Under the pieces are notes generated by a model. It had not been told where the DNA came from and searched no databases. It saw only the letters and a list, made by a program, of their open reading frames with translations. From NCBI GenBank assembly GCA_963922205.1, contig CAWUHX010000034.1, forward strand, positions 1,116,001-1,180,000: a stretch of 64,000 nt of DNA. Direction: 5' to 3'. A program made the translations under genes and the position numbers. Source of the stretch: Romanomermis culicivorax. Lineage: Eukaryota > Nematoda > Enoplea > Mermithida > Mermithidae. This document shows positions 45,601 through 58,654 of the stretch, piece by piece; the stretch's first letter is position 1, and each line of letters opens with the position of its first letter.

Positions 45601-48600
45601 GATCAAGATTTTTATCTATGGAAGCTACCTTTCAACTGTATTGTATCTCCTCGTACCAAGCCAGGAAAACCACAATCGGTAAAAAAACTTGCGATTTTTA
45701 CAAGAGTTGATTACATCTATAAATGAGAAAATCTGTCGGTGCTACTCAGAATATCAATCAGTATCAAAAATTTCAGAACATGCATTTGTTCAAGGATTCC
45801 CCAACTTTGAAGAACTTATAAGATAGAAAAGATATCCCGAAATTACTAACTTTACATGATATGATGCAAGAGGTGAAGAATGATGCACGTTTGAATCCAC
45901 TGTTACTGACAATCGCATTAGTGGAACTTTTCCATCATTGAGCAAAATGCTATGGTGTGCACAAATAGAATAACTACGCAGTACTTTATTTTCTTAAAAA
46001 ATTCTAGCAATAAATTACGAATCACAGGACATTGTAGTTTCAAATATTTTCAACTCGTTCAAAATATTCTATTGAAGCTTACATAAATGGTTATTTACTT
46101 ATCGACCTTATGCAAACATGACCTGAAAAATATTATCTTAGGACTAGCTAACCTATTTCGGAATGATGACCACATGAATTTATACACGCCAAAATAATTG
46201 ATGATTCGTGAGAAAATTCTTTTTGAGAAGCAGTTTGATCTTTCACATTATGCAGTCAAAATTAAACTTCTCTACTTTTGCGGCAACATTATTTTCAAAA
46301 TTATAAAATTAATGACTGTAATTCTACAAGTCATAGACCAATTTCTTGTGAAAAAAATGTATTTCATGAATTTTATAGCAAAATAATTGGGACTTTTGAT
46401 GTGTATCAGATGTTTTTTTTATAAAATATGTATTTTCAATCCTACAATATGTATGCTGAGCACATGACGGAACATTTTCGAGTTTGTAAATCAGCAGATG
46501 CTACAGTTTCTTGCATTGCAGTAGAGTACTCTTTGTTACATTAAAGTACTCTTTGTTACATTAAAGTACTCCTTGTTACATTTCAGTACTCCTTGTAACA
46601 AAGTAGAAAGCGCGATATTTAAGCAATTCTTTTATGTCCGCTTCATTTGAAGTTTTCATGACCATGATTCAAAAGAGGCTAAAAGATAGGATTTTTCATA
46701 TGCATTACATGTAAACTCTAATTATGTATACTACATCAGGAAGCATAATTATCAATTAGAAAAAACACAAAGTTGCATTTGCTCCTGAAACCAAGGCATC
46801 TACGAAGAAATTTCTATACTACATATCAATTTACGGAAACAGATAGATCTACAAGTGGGTCGCAAAAAAACTACATATTTTTTAGTGAAGCATGTTTTAT
46901 ATTTAAGTATTGCCTCAGAAAAACTACCATTTTGACTGTTTTAGCATTTTTATTCAAGCATTTTGAGCATTTTCAACCAGCACTCTGTTAATTTTCACCA
47001 GTACTCTGTATGTTTTTCAATTCTAAAGCTTAGGATTTCAACCGGTATCATGTTCATTTGACAACACCTAAACTATTTTTGTTCACTACTATTCTGTCCA
47101 TTTTCATTAATACTCAATACAGTTTCACCTGTACTCAGCATGTTTTCCTATGCTTAAGCACAAGATTTTCGCCACTACTCTAAATACTTTCCCGATTAGC
47201 CATTAATCTGTCCATTTTCAGCACCAAAATTGAAGTGTATTTTTAAGTAATTTCAAATTCAAAATGCGTTACTCTAGTAATTCTTTTGTTTCTTTCGAAG
47301 GTCATTCTATGCACGTTTTCTATAATTGAGCATAGGCACTTTGTTGTCATCCTAGAAAATTTTTTTGGTCATTTTTGGTAATTCCTTTTTTGTTCATTTT
47401 GGAAAATATTTTGTCATTTTCTATCTCCATGATTGAAATTTTTTTACTTTTGCGGCTTGATACTCTACCAGCAGTAACCTCACCCAAATCTGCTAAGCAA
47501 CAGCGCAAAAAGATCCAGGTCTGCTGGATGATGATGTCATATATTGATGCTGATGTCTGCCATCAGCTGAAATCAACATCAACAATGCTTTAGCGAATGA
47601 TTTTTCTCTTATTTTTAGTGGTTAAAGGGCCATGCATATTGCTTGCACAGGTAATGGCTTCATCTCCTCGAGAAATTTCCTAACTTTTTGGCATCTTTAT
47701 GTTTAGTTATTAAAACCTTGTGTATCTAATGCGTAATCTGTTAAGATAAATTAAGTTATTGGTTCTGCTTGTATTAGTAATTTTTTCACCTGTATCAGTG
47801 GATAAAATACTAAAATGGATCATCTTGTGACTATAATGGTAGAAACTTGCTTTCTGTGGACAATTCAAGTGGCTAAATCTAGTGTTTTTCACCCATCTGA
47901 TGACCCAAACAGTTTAGTCTTGTTTTTTTCTGTAGACAATTCATGTGGATGAATTTTCTGATGAATATGTTCGAGTGGAAAATGTGATGACCTTTTTATC
48001 TCCTACAAGTGCGAGTTTCGGAGACCAACTCATAAAAAATAATAATGTATTGGTGAAAAACTTCATTTTCTGCAAATTCTTTGAAAAACACCAACAAAAT
48101 GCGTTAGTTTTTTGATGTGACCTTTATCGACTTTTCAGTTTCAACCAACATTAGTAAATAAGCATCTCGTCGTATGGTCTAACAGACCCAACATCAGAAT
48201 TCACAAGATTAACAATTACTGCAGGTTAAATGTTTGGTTTAAAATAACAAGGGCAGAAGATTTAAAACTCAAAGTTTAAATTTTGTGATTTACTGTAATC
48301 TAAATACCCAGTTCACAAAAATCGGTCCCCATATTGGGATGCTCATTTCCGCTGCCTGTTAGTCGACATACATAGTCATGTGACACAAGGTAGGTTGCGC
48401 CCCTCTCCTATACTTTAACACGCATATCCTCGATCGTTCTCCTTGGACGCCATCATTACTGCTGCTGTAACATGTCGGGGCTGCAGTGTTTTACTTCCTG
48501 TATTTTAGTCCAGGATATAGTTGCTGTCTTGGATAGGGATCAGGCAATCATTTTCCAAAAATCAATTAGAATTGTTTTAGAACCATGTTAATGATAACAC

Positions 48601-48939
48601 TGGTCTGGCCATTCAGATGACATTGCGATCAAAGATTTTCAGGCCCATCATAAAGTCAATCGAGTAGACTGAATTAGCCAGTCCATACATCAAGAAAATT
48701 TGATAGAGCTCAACCAAAATCTATCCGGGTGAGGTCAAACGCCTATCCGGGTGAGGTCGAAAACAAAACCCCATAAATTCCCCTACAACGATGCATGCTG
48801 GGCACTCCAAAATCTTAAAAAATTTTTAGATTAAATGTTGACCATTGTTGAGGTCGTCAGAGTTCAATCCGAGTGACCAGGTAACCACTCATCATGAAAT
48901 TCCGGACGAAAGTATTCAGCGATTAAGCAGGGATTATGC
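42669..48939. other. Long stretch without a supported gene
   Basis: Six kilobases of AT-rich DNA with scattered short frames. A - strand piece near 43465-43380 reads LDFDTDSIVCLSK, resembling the DTDS motif of family B DNA polymerases (as in Polinton elements), but it lacks supporting motifs on either side. The short tandem repeats near 46526-47230 are the only other structure I see. Confidence 0.35.
46526..46608. repeat. Short tandem repeat, about 20-base unit, four copies
   Basis: AGTACTCTTTGTTACATTAA repeats nearly four times, with the last units changing to CTCCTTG. Looser ACTCTGT/TTTTCA words continue at about 46975-47230. Confidence 0.8.
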
Positions 48940-49364
48940 TCAGGGATCAGAGGTCATGAGTGAACTATGCCTCTCATCCGTTGATTGAAAATTTTTATCA
49001 TCGTCGTTTCTTCTTAGGGTGAATCCACAAAAGTATCTCACATAGTCGTTCATAACCTCGACAACAATGAAAATTTGGTCTTCGCCGCCCCTCATCTGGT
49101 CAAGGCTTAATTTAGCCGATCCATTCCGGTCACTGTAGGTCAACGCAAGGCTATAGGCGAACGATTGAACAACAAACTCGCAGGAGCTACCGGCCTCGAC
49201 GAATTTCCAGAGGGCGAAGATGGGGTGCGACGCCGGGTTTTCGTACCGACCGTAAAATAAATTGGAATTCTTGACGTACAAAAGTCCCAAAGACAATTCC
49301 ATATTGGCCAGGGCGAAGGTGGCGCAAGAGCTTCGACGTATACGGTAGCCAGCTTCTTGGCAAC
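48940..49364 (-). CDS. Terminal exon of an unrecognised gene
   Basis: On the - strand an acceptor (CTTCTGTAG) at 49368-49365 opens a reading frame of 140 residues ending at TGA 48942-48940. The stretch is visibly richer in G+C than its surroundings and has well-mixed amino acids, as in the sure exons of this window. It begins in phase 1 (two bases, then TGC). Visible features are cysteines near exon residues 1, 13, 62 and 111, an aromatic strand-like stretch around FALWKFVEAG, and a charged Asp/Glu/Arg C-terminus. I find no signal peptide exon upstream by eye. A cystatin-like fold crossed my mind from the Leu-Ala...Ser pattern, but no diagnostic motif supports it. It is left unnamed; it could also be a decayed or transposon-captured exon. 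Confidence 0.5.
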
Positions 49365-50719
49365 CTACAGAAGCGAGAGAAATATTTTTTTGCAAAACGA
49401 AAAAGATGCTCTATATTCGTAGTGAAAAGTCCTTTATTTTTTACCAAAAGATTCTACAGTCGGAATTGTTTACACAAGCTTTTTACAGTGAGATTTTTCA
49501 AAAATGGTTCAAAATTAGTTGAATTTGCTTATAAATCTAAAGTCTGATGCGACATTTGAAAATCGTAAAATGTAGAATGGAACTTGCTTTCTATCTATTA
49601 TTCAAAAGCATTTCAGGAATATGGCATCAAAAACTGCAAAAACCAAGTCCTCACTTGCGGTGGAAATTCAAATTTTTGGTCATCGAGAATGGTATGGTTT
49701 TCACTATGCTAATCATTGAGATGACACTGAGTCTGTTTCTTTGCCTCTACGTTAAGTCTCTATGCTCTTTGATGCGATTATTTGTTTGCTAACGTAAAAT
49801 CAATTCAAAAACTTCATGGAAATATCTTTCGGAAATTTATACTCTTCTTACTCATATATTTTCGACCAAGTTCATGAGAGTTTACAAATAAATTACGGAT
49901 TTTAAAATTTTTCAAGTAAAATTCTAGAAATTACAACTTTTTAACACAAAATTGGAATCTAATTCTTGAAATAAATGCTGAGAAAATTGATTTTCCAGCA
50001 TCCCAGAATGTCAATATACCCAAAAAAATTTCCGGCGCTCCGCGCCGGAAAGATTACGATCTTTTTTGGGCTTCCACTTGTCATCATAGAGGACTTGACC
50101 ATCGATTTCTCGTGTAATTTAAGTCAATTATGCTCGTCGGATAGTTTCCTAGAAAATTTGTTCAACAATGCTTGTAGATTAGGCTTTAAAGTCGAACATT
50201 TCAATTTTTCTTCAATTTTGATGAATTAACTTCTCTAAAAACACCGGAAGGCTTGAAAAAGCTCAAAAGCAGTGCGATAAAGCGTCTGTGAGCATTTTTA
50301 AGCGAAAAAACGAGGATTTTAAGACGAAAAAAATTTTTTTCCACATAATGAAAAAAAATTTGACCCCTTTCCACATTTGTGGAAAAAAGTTCGTGAAACA
50401 AACAGTGCTTAAACATCACTCTCCCGTAGCATATCATCTTCTGCTTCAATTCTGTCAGTAGCTGAAAAAAATATCGATCGGATCCGGTCAATAGACTTTT
50501 TCTTACGTCAGTTTTTTGAGTCAGTTTTTTACGTGTGTAGGAGTAAGCTCGATCCAACAGTAAGCTCCTGTAAGAGGTACAACCAGTAAATCAAAATTTT
50601 AGTTTTGGGGTGCCCGGTTTCCGAAAATTCTGGGGGTCCCCAAAAAAGTCGAAAAAAGCCGACAATTCTTAAAATTTTTGAAAAAAAGGCCAAAATAGCT
50701 ACTTTTTTCTACGGTTGGC

Positions 50720-52171
50720 ATACATGCACACAGGGTATGGACAGGGTATGGATTTACCCTACCCTAAAAAATTTGGCGGAAGTTTACTATAGGCCAAAAA
50801 TTTGGCAAAAGTTTACTATAGGCCTAAAATTTGACAATGTAAAATGCAACAAACATTAAGAATATTCTTGTAAAATATTTGTTCAAGCCCATGAGGCCCT
50901 GTATTAGCTAAATAGTCACTCTTGATGGACAGCTTTTAGGGCAAAAAATCAAATTTGGTCAAAACATTGTTTTAAATTTACATGGATTTTGTGCACAAAG
51001 TGAAAATTTTTGTATAAATAAGTCAGTATTGCCTAAAATCACACATGATTTAAAATTATCTACAGACAGCATTTATCAAAAACTTCAGTCTACAGAATTT
51101 TAAAATGTGCAATCGTAGTGATTTAAATCAAGGAAGAAGAAAGTGTAATTTTTAATGGAAAAAATAAATGATAAGGCAAATTTGTTAATACTGCTGGTAA
51201 AATTTCTAACTACAAGCCGATAGAAAAATATTTTCATTTTTAAAATATTGTGCTTGATGGTAAATAGACATAATTTTCATTTTCAGTTTCCTCCAAATCT
51301 ATTTCATTTGGTCACTTCTTCTTTTGGGCTGTGGGATCATCAGTTCTTAGGTAATTTTCGCTCACCCACACTTTTGCATATTTTGCTGCATTAAACTTTT
51401 CAATCTCATTGAGGCCATTAATTCTAAGACGAAGCAGATCATCAAGCTTATTGCCCTGGAGCCGTGCTCTTCTTGCTGTTTGGATGTGGTTCATGATCGA
51501 AAACCCCCGTTCGGCATCTGCACTTCCCATTGGTAGAACCAGTGCCAATTTGATAAGCTTCAATATGTCCTCACCCCAGCCAATAGAACCTGAATTTAGA
51601 TAATGCTGCCAAAAATAAATGGCCTGCACACCTTGGAAACGGCAGAATTCACAACAGTCTCAGGGTTTCCATAATTGAATATAATAATGGAATTATTATT
51701 AGAAAAATTTTCAGCCTCATGACTATACCGCCAATATTATCAGAAATAATAGAGCAAAAATAAAAATGTATAACAAACTTTCTATGCGGTATAATTAGTG
51801 TTAAAACAACCAAGCTTTGGATTAAAATTGGGTTGGCCTATTATTTGAGAGAAAAAAGTCGTGCGGCAGCTTAGATAGTGTTGTTTGGACCAATTTAAAA
51901 AAAAACATTGTTTATATTCCAGTTATGCTGTCGTCACAAGTTTATTTACCACATATAATTTGAAAAGATTAGATTACATGAAAAATAATCAAGAGTTTAT
52001 TATTGACGTCAGCAACCAACCAACTTTGTCAAGTTATTATTCATACGAAAGCAATAAAATTTCATTTCAAAGTAAAAAAATTACTATACACCAGTTTTCT
52101 GGAAAAAAATTACTATATGACCAATTTTGGTCATTTCCCATACCCTGGGACCCCTGACCGTGTGCATGTAT
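50720..52171. mobile_element. Element with ATACATGCACAC ends carrying a hAT dimerisation fragment
   Basis: The left ATACATGCACAC (50720-50731) is the exact inverse of GTGTGCATGTAT (52160-52171); inward both ends carry CAGGGTA/TACCCTG. The hAT-C coding fragment lies inside on the - strand. I see no clear flanking duplication. Confidence 0.6.
51312..51629 (-). pseudogene. hAT transposase C-terminal dimerisation region
   Basis: An open stretch of 105 residues includes LALVLPMGSADAERGFSIMN, then RARL, LDDLLRLRING and a late KVWV. The P.gs..AERgFS..n...R.rL pattern is diagnostic of the hAT-C dimerisation domain shared by hAT transposases and their domesticated zinc-finger relatives. No DDE core or BED finger is seen upstream, so this is a fragment. 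Confidence 0.85.
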
Positions 52172-52845
52172 GACGCTTAGGATAGTCCCAACATTGGGAT
52201 GTAGAGTTCGATCAAGTTGGGGAGTCCCGTCCAACCCCGTCCTCCAATTACAGCTATGCTGAAGAACTAATGATCTTACTGCAAAAATGATATTCTCCGT
52301 TCTGGATAGGTATCAGTGCATGCTTTAACACAATGATCGCTCAAATGACCAACCAAACAAGACGTATACGTGAGATTAATTAAGTAGGGTCATCTTAGTG
52401 ACACGAGTGAATGATCGACAGTAAGCTGACATTTTCATCAAAAATCTCGCAAATGACCGCGAAAAGATGTCGACGATCATCAGATGTCATCCGTGTTTCC
52501 CAGACTGACCCGATTGACTAATACGTTCAGGCAAAATTGTCTTCAATTCGGCGGCTCGGGATTGGTAGGTTTTAATTCAAGTAGAGATCGGAACCCAAAA
52601 TTGCTTTATAATACCGTGATTACCCATATTAAAGTCATTTCCCAAGACAAGGCTATGGGTCAATGATTTAAGGCCGTCCGAGTAATGACCCGAATGACCT
52701 CGCACTGATCACTTTGACGACTTCAAAAATCGTCGAAATATCTACCAAGGTTTTTTCGTGATGTGGTACGGAAATCCGAGGTTAGCCGAGGTCACTCGAA
52801 AAACAATTTCCATGATTTTCTACAGAACAGTTATTTGAGCATACA

Positions 52846-53096
52846 TGCACATAGGAGGGGGGGATAAACCCCCATACCTGAAACCCTGGCCACATCCACC
52901 CCCTGACCGAAAAAAATAGTCAAACACCCCCCCTGAACTTTTTCCAAGACAATTTTTTTTTGATGATTTTTGTGCATATTCTGTATGAAAAATAGGCTTG
53001 CTGGACTTTTTTTGTTTTTTTGCTCACCCACCCCCCTACTCCCCCGGAAAAAAGTCCATGGACCCTCCCCCTGGAAAATTCTTGCCGTGCATGTCT
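52846..53096. mobile_element. ACATGCAC-ended G/C-run MITE, copy 1
   Basis: Ends ACATGCACATAGG and GCCGTGCATGT are nearly inverse. Inside are G-run and C-run blocks with TTTTTGCTCACCCACC and GTCCATGGACCC. The same sequence occurs in reverse at 61210-61460. Confidence 0.78.
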
Positions 53097-53917
53097 GTAT
53101 TTGAGTGATAATGGTCATTCGAATTACCTCATGACATTATAAAGATTTTAATGGTAAAATCGTCATCAGAGTGACCACATGGGGCATTTGGATCAACCGG
53201 ATGGCATCAAGTGTTTTTGCACTAGTGTTTTGTTGGACAGCGTCTATTAGCCGGATACTACGAATATGATTCTTCATATCTGCAGTATACTGCTAATAGT
53301 GCCTGCTATATACGGCCTACTAATAGCCGTGAAAGTACAGTAGATCTCGGGACACTAACTTTTCATCAAAAATCACAACTTGCGGATCAGATTGCGCATT
53401 TGTCAACTTTTATTTATCCAAGTTGCACATTTCAGACACTTTATATTTTCATAATTAGCATCATTTGTATACACATTCATTAATATTCATTCAATTTGCA
53501 TGAAAAAATCGTCGATCTCAATCTATGAGGAAACAGTAACGAAAAAACTAGTCAACTTGAGGACGTCCGAATTTATTGACATTCACATCATCCACAGGAT
53601 CAAAATATTTTTCTTCTAGACGTCTTGAGGATGCAATTTTCCAAATAGGTTTTTTGATTTTTTAAAGTGGCCCCAATCTAATTACACCGTGGTCTAAAAG
53701 CCCGGGAACTGTGAAATTCTGCAATTTTGTGACATAATACTTTCGGTTTCAAAAAAAATAATTTTTTGCAGTACAATGCATACCATACTAGATTCTTTTA
53801 GTTTCAATTGAACCGGTAGTGATATTTTGATTTTCGGGGTGCAAGGATCATGGGGAATCCCAATGATGGATCATGGGGAATCTCAATGATGCGATCACTT
53901 TATATTTAAAAAATTGT

Positions 53918-54355
53918 CATGAATGTAAATGAAGGCTTTCCCGTAATTTTTTTGAGAAAGGGGCTTTTGGCCCTTGGGAATTCAACGGACGCGGCCACTT
54001 TAAACAACAAAACTGATCCTAAGTGTAAACAAACGTATTTCAGCGGATTTCTGGGGGAAGGGGTTTTCGACCGTGAGTTATTCAGTGGATACGTCACCTT
54101 ACGCAAAGAATTAGCTCATGTGTAAGGAAACGAATTTCCTCGATTTTTTAATGGAAGTGGTTTCCGACCACAGAGAATTCAATAGATGTGATCACTCTAC
54201 ACAAAAAATCATCCTAATTGTAAACAAATGTGTTTCTGCGTTTTTTGGATGAGGGGTTTACAGCTATGGAGCATTCGATCGGTCACATCACACAAAAAAT
54301 ATCCTGAGTGTAAACAAATGTATTTCTGCGATTATTGAGGGGATGTAGTTACAGA
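53918..54355. repeat. Diverged minisatellite, five units of about 90-100 bases
   Basis: TGTAAA(C) landmarks fall at 53924, 54024, 54122, 54219 and 54309. Units share AAACAAATGTATTTCTGCG, a G-rich segment (GGGG.TTT..GACC) and ATTCA.T.GATG...CAC then ACAAAAAAT. Short open frames across it are repeat artefacts. Confidence 0.75.
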
Positions 54356-55074
54356 AGGGGTGGATCCTGGTTTTTTGAGACAAAAAGCCCAAAAAGCATG
54401 CTAAAAAAATTTTTTTCATACAAGGAAAGACTTCTAATTTAAAAACTCGGGGGTACATACCCCCATATCATCTTTCACAAATCTACGCTTCCAACCGCTA
54501 GGAACTTTTTAAGTTAATTTACTGTCAATTAAACAGGTATCGACTTTAGTTGACGCATAAAATCCGACTCAGATGTTTTAGAGAAAAAACTACAGCATGA
54601 AGTCTTGGAACTAGATGAATTGTATGAACAGATGCGTACAAATTGGAGTTAAATCAAAATTATATAGATCAGTGTTTTTTTGTACGAGCCTCTTTGTACG
54701 TGTACAAAGATCAAAAAAAAATTTTTGTACGCAAGATTTTTTGTTTGTACAGTGTAATAATAGCAGCATGCGCAAAGAGCTTAAAAATTCACACGGAAAT
54801 TATCAAAGAATTTGAGCATAACTGCATGTAAAAAGTATATAAGAATGAAGTTTATAAGCTTTAAAAATTTACTACCATCAACATGTTTAAATTGCGAAAA
54901 TTTATCTATACTATAGATGACGAAAATATCTGAAATTCAAAAACTAAATCGATATGAAACATTGCCTTACAAATGTGGAATTTTCATTCAACGGGCGCTG
55001 TTCAATAAAACATACAATTAAATTCGGAGGTTGATCGAAAAAGACTGTACCACATTAAGATTTCATGGCATAGA

Positions 55075-56265
55075 GTTAGGGGCCTGGATTAAAGCCCGGC
55101 CCGACGGGCTTCGGGCCGGGTTCGGGCTGTCTGAAAACATTCTCAGGCCGGCCGGGCGAACGTATTTTCCAAAAGCCCGAAAAATTTTGATGTGCAGGGT
55201 ATAGTTTTTGATCATGTTCGTTGTGATTACTGTATCAAATAAATTTTGTTCGTGACAGCTCATTTTTTTAGTGTATCTGAAGAAAATAAAGAGATTTTCG
55301 GCTCTTCAATCTTTTAAAACCAAAAACCATGGACAAGGCAGCCAAAGCTCGGTTCGACCAACTATCCTCTTATCTCACACTCTTTCTTCTCTGCTTCCGT
55401 TTTTTTGCTCTTTGTCCCTTTACGTGGACTTGGACCAACTCTTTTCAGTGTTTTGTGTTACGGAATGGTTCACTAGCTTATTTATTAGTCAATTTCCAAC
55501 AGTTTAATGTCATGTTTTATTTGTAATTTTCATTTCAGGCAGTTGATAATTTAATTTTTTGAAGAATAATATCCATATACATGCACAGCATAGAAATTTT
55601 ACGGGTGGTCAGCCAAGACTGGGGGTGACAGAATTTTTTAGTTCTTGATAACGAAATGGAAGGTCTTAGAAAGGTTTTCTAGCATCCAAGCAGCATATTC
55701 TTCTACCTACATAAGTCAGATATGTGAAATTATTGTCTTAGATAGCACTTTTTAAAGTTTTAGTGTTACTCTTTTGGAATTAAGTATGCTCTGTTTAAAA
55801 AATTAGTAAACTACACAGCATCATTTCTATTTTTTGATGACTTTCTCTTCTCTCTTATTAATTTCCCTTCGTCATCTTCTCAGTCATTGATGGGTGGTCG
55901 AATCCGTTGGGGTCAGCAAGAATATGCTGGGGGTCAATCAAAATCTCGTAGGAGTAAGACCCCTCCCAAACCCCCCATGTGCATGTATGGTGATATCAAT
56001 TTAATATCACTATTCCTTGATTTTTGTATCATGTTTAACTAAAAGTACAGTGCTGAGTAATAGTAAAATACCAAATGAAATTGCATTTACACAAAATTTT
56101 AAAATCGGACTTTCGGTTCTTGCTTCGGACTTTGTTTTTTCAATCGGGCCAGACTTCAATGTTAAAGTTCGATTTCGGATCGGTCCGGGTTCGGGCTTCT
56201 AACAAAAATTTTCGCGCCGGACAGGAAATTACAGGCCCGATTCAGGCCCTACGTAGATTAGAGCA
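55075..56265. mobile_element. hAT-like element with GGGCCTG ends, nested in R1 copy 2
   Basis: The left end GGGGCCTGGATTAAAGCCCG and the inverse right end ATTCAGGCCCTA are followed inward by GCCCGGCCC/GGGCCGGG repeats. Flanks TAGAGTTAG and TAGATTAG resemble an imperfect 8-bp duplication. No transposase is seen. The superfamily call rests on ends and probable duplication size. Confidence 0.5.
55573..55991. mobile_element. ACATGCAC-ended element, third type
   Basis: The left ATACATGCACAGCATAGAAA and right CATGTGCATGTAT form short inverted ends. Interior words (ATTTTACGGGTGGTCAGC, CCCCTC, CCCCCC) recur in a partner at about 62834-63452, which is itself split by family 1 MITEs. Confidence 0.62.
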
Positions 56266-57710
56266 AGTTTGCCCATCACATTAACAGAGATGGAGATGGG
56301 TAATCAGTGAATAGGCTTTCATATGTGGGTGCCTGATACAATTCTGTTTCATGTAAAATCAAACATGCATCTATTTAGAGACATCAATTTGCTTATGACA
56401 ATTGTGTCAAAATAGTATGTGCATGACTAAATCAAAAACTTTTTAAAGACATTTTTGTATGCTTTATCCTGTTGCCGTGTTTGCTGCTAGTGCACAGTCA
56501 CTGTAACCATAGCCCATATCTATTGAAGGTTTGAGAGATAATCTCGAAGATAAATGCAACCATCTCAGTTTCAGCAATTGGACTAACACGTAAATGATAT
56601 CAAGTGTTTTGTATAATCACGATGTCATCAGGATTATCCCCATCTCGAGTTGCTGGGCTGCACTATTTTCTGAACTTTTTGTATTTATAAACTGCAATTC
56701 CCGACCCTGGGCTTAAACTTTAGTATTAGCTAATCGTAAGTCTGTTGTGAGGATTGTTAGTTCCGCATGAAAACAATTTTGATATTGTCATTAGCTGAAA
56801 CTGAGATTAGTGTTTCACGCTCTGAAAATCTTATGACCTAGTGCAACTAATCCCAGGTTTTTATGGTGCCTAATGACGCCCTTTCGATCACAGGCATAAG
56901 TTGAAAAAAATTACTATGATATGCCAATCACTCACTATTTTTCATCTAGAGTTAGAGACATATATTCGGGTCAGTCCAGGCTTACAATGCTATTTTGCTA
57001 ATGGTTTAGGATTTTTCCACACTTGAGTGGTCAACAACTAGCTTGCATATTCAGAAAAACTTTACTGTGGCTGATACAATGGTATGGGAGGACAAAATGC
57101 ACAATGCTGCAGAACATACTTTTTCCCAGAGATGGGGAATTTTTTAATGAGAAAGAATGAAAATCCAATGTAACAGAGTGAATTCTTTCCAACTTAAACC
57201 CAAATTCTCAAAAATCTAGTCCACTCATTTTTCTAGTTTGGAAACTACCCAAGCAAGTCTTCTTCTCTTTTCATCGAGGCATTTTCTAATAAACTAGTTA
57301 TACTATATATAACAGGTATTGCAGATAAAAGGAAGATTATAGAGTCGATTTTTGGCTCCAGTTTTTCGCCATGAAGTGCTACTGTAAGTGGATTTTCAGT
57401 CGTTACGTGTTTAATGATCGAACTCCATAGGAAAATTATTCGATTGTTTGATTTGCCATAGCATACCCGCTTTGTTCATTCCACCTACGGTAGAAGAAAT
57501 GACCTCAAAGTCAAGTCCAACGTAGGATCAACAAATTTTTGGCGTAATGAATAATAGGAGTGGGATAGGTGGGGAACCCTGTTCCAAGATCCTGCTTCCC
57601 CCACAGTTTCCCGCAAATAATCCACTGACCTTTGCCTAGGTATTTTATGTATGATACAGATCACTGTTCATAGAACAATGTTATGGAGCGTTAATGCGTC
57701 TCGACACTAC

Positions 57711-57959
57711 TCTAGTTTATTTTTTATAAAATACTTCTAAATTCAAAAATGACAAGAATCAATACTGTTGTCAAAATTGTTTACAGAAAGTTTTACTGCA
57801 AAATTTTTCATTCAAAAAATTTGTTGAGAGCTAGCTGAATGAATCTGCAAATTTTAAGCCCTATGTGACACGTTGTTTAGTCAGAAGTCGTAGAAATATG
57901 AAACAGTACTTGCTTTTCACTTTTATAATTTAGAAGCATTTCAAGAAGAACGGACTATA
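57711..57959 (+). mobile_element. MITE family 1 copy, diverged
   Basis: The left end has decayed to CTAGTTTATTTTTTATAAA, while the right end GAACGGACTATA is recognisable. Internal sequence follows the 20460 and 28886 copies over about 249 bases. Confidence 0.78.
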
Positions 57960-58654
57960 ATAACCCTTCCCCAAAACATATCATTAACAGCTTTAATGAG
58001 CAGGTGTATTCCATGGACACGAGATATTCGCATACGTTGGGATTCTAACTGGCTTGTGATTTGTAATAAGTCCAACAGAAGAATGCTTGATATATGTTAT
58101 ACTCTATCCATTTTGAATGGATCATGATCCCGTGAAAGTTACATATTTTACAATACACTTTGGAACAAACAATGTCGTTAGGAAAAATAATTAGTATGAC
58201 AGAACATCATCACTAGTGAGTGAATAACCAATAATATGTCATTTGATACAACGGAGATCATTCGCTAAAAAAGGTTGTTGCTAATCTAATTCGACTGACC
58301 AAAAAATGTTGATATCTTCAATAATTGAAGACGTCATTTTATCAACCTTGCCACGTTTAAGAGAGGATCCAAAATGCAACGGGTAGCATGAGAAGTATAG
58401 ATCAAGTTTGATATGAATCACAAACCAATGTTCATATTATACTGCTTCTCCTGCAGGGGGTTGTCTACACAGCAAAAATGACTTGCTGATCTCAAATAGT
58501 TATCAAATGCCATACTCTGATCAAAGTCGCCGCTGATCAAAGTCACCCCACTTTACCTTATCTATATATATATATTTAACAATAACGTAATGACTAGGGA
58601 AAATAAAGTCGAAAATTGTTTAAATTTTCGGTCGAAATATTGTACCATTACCAA

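Larger units (their letters stand above)
52172..54984. other. Repeat-rich stretch without a supported gene
   Basis: It has many ATGACC/GGTCAT words (52380-52800 and again around 53150-53230) interrupted by the G/C-run MITE at 52846, then the minisatellite at 53918. The same ATGACC-type sequence appears near 48330-48930, so a dispersed element is likely. No exon is seen. Confidence 0.4.
54985..57305 (-). repeat. Repeat R1, copy 2 (with insertions)
   Basis: This is the inverted counterpart of 21285-22990. It lacks copy 1's insertion but holds its own insertion, about 55075-56265, bounded by GGGGCCTGGATT and ATTCAGGCCCTA and rich in GCCCGGCCC words. That insertion in turn contains an ACATGCAC-ended element (about 55573-55991). 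Comparison with copy 1 shows the uninterrupted target. Confidence 0.76.

Noticed and set aside
49975-50229. 84-residue + strand frame
   Set aside because: It contains the GGCGCTCCGCGCC palindrome of a dispersed repeat and has no splice borders or coding-like composition after it.
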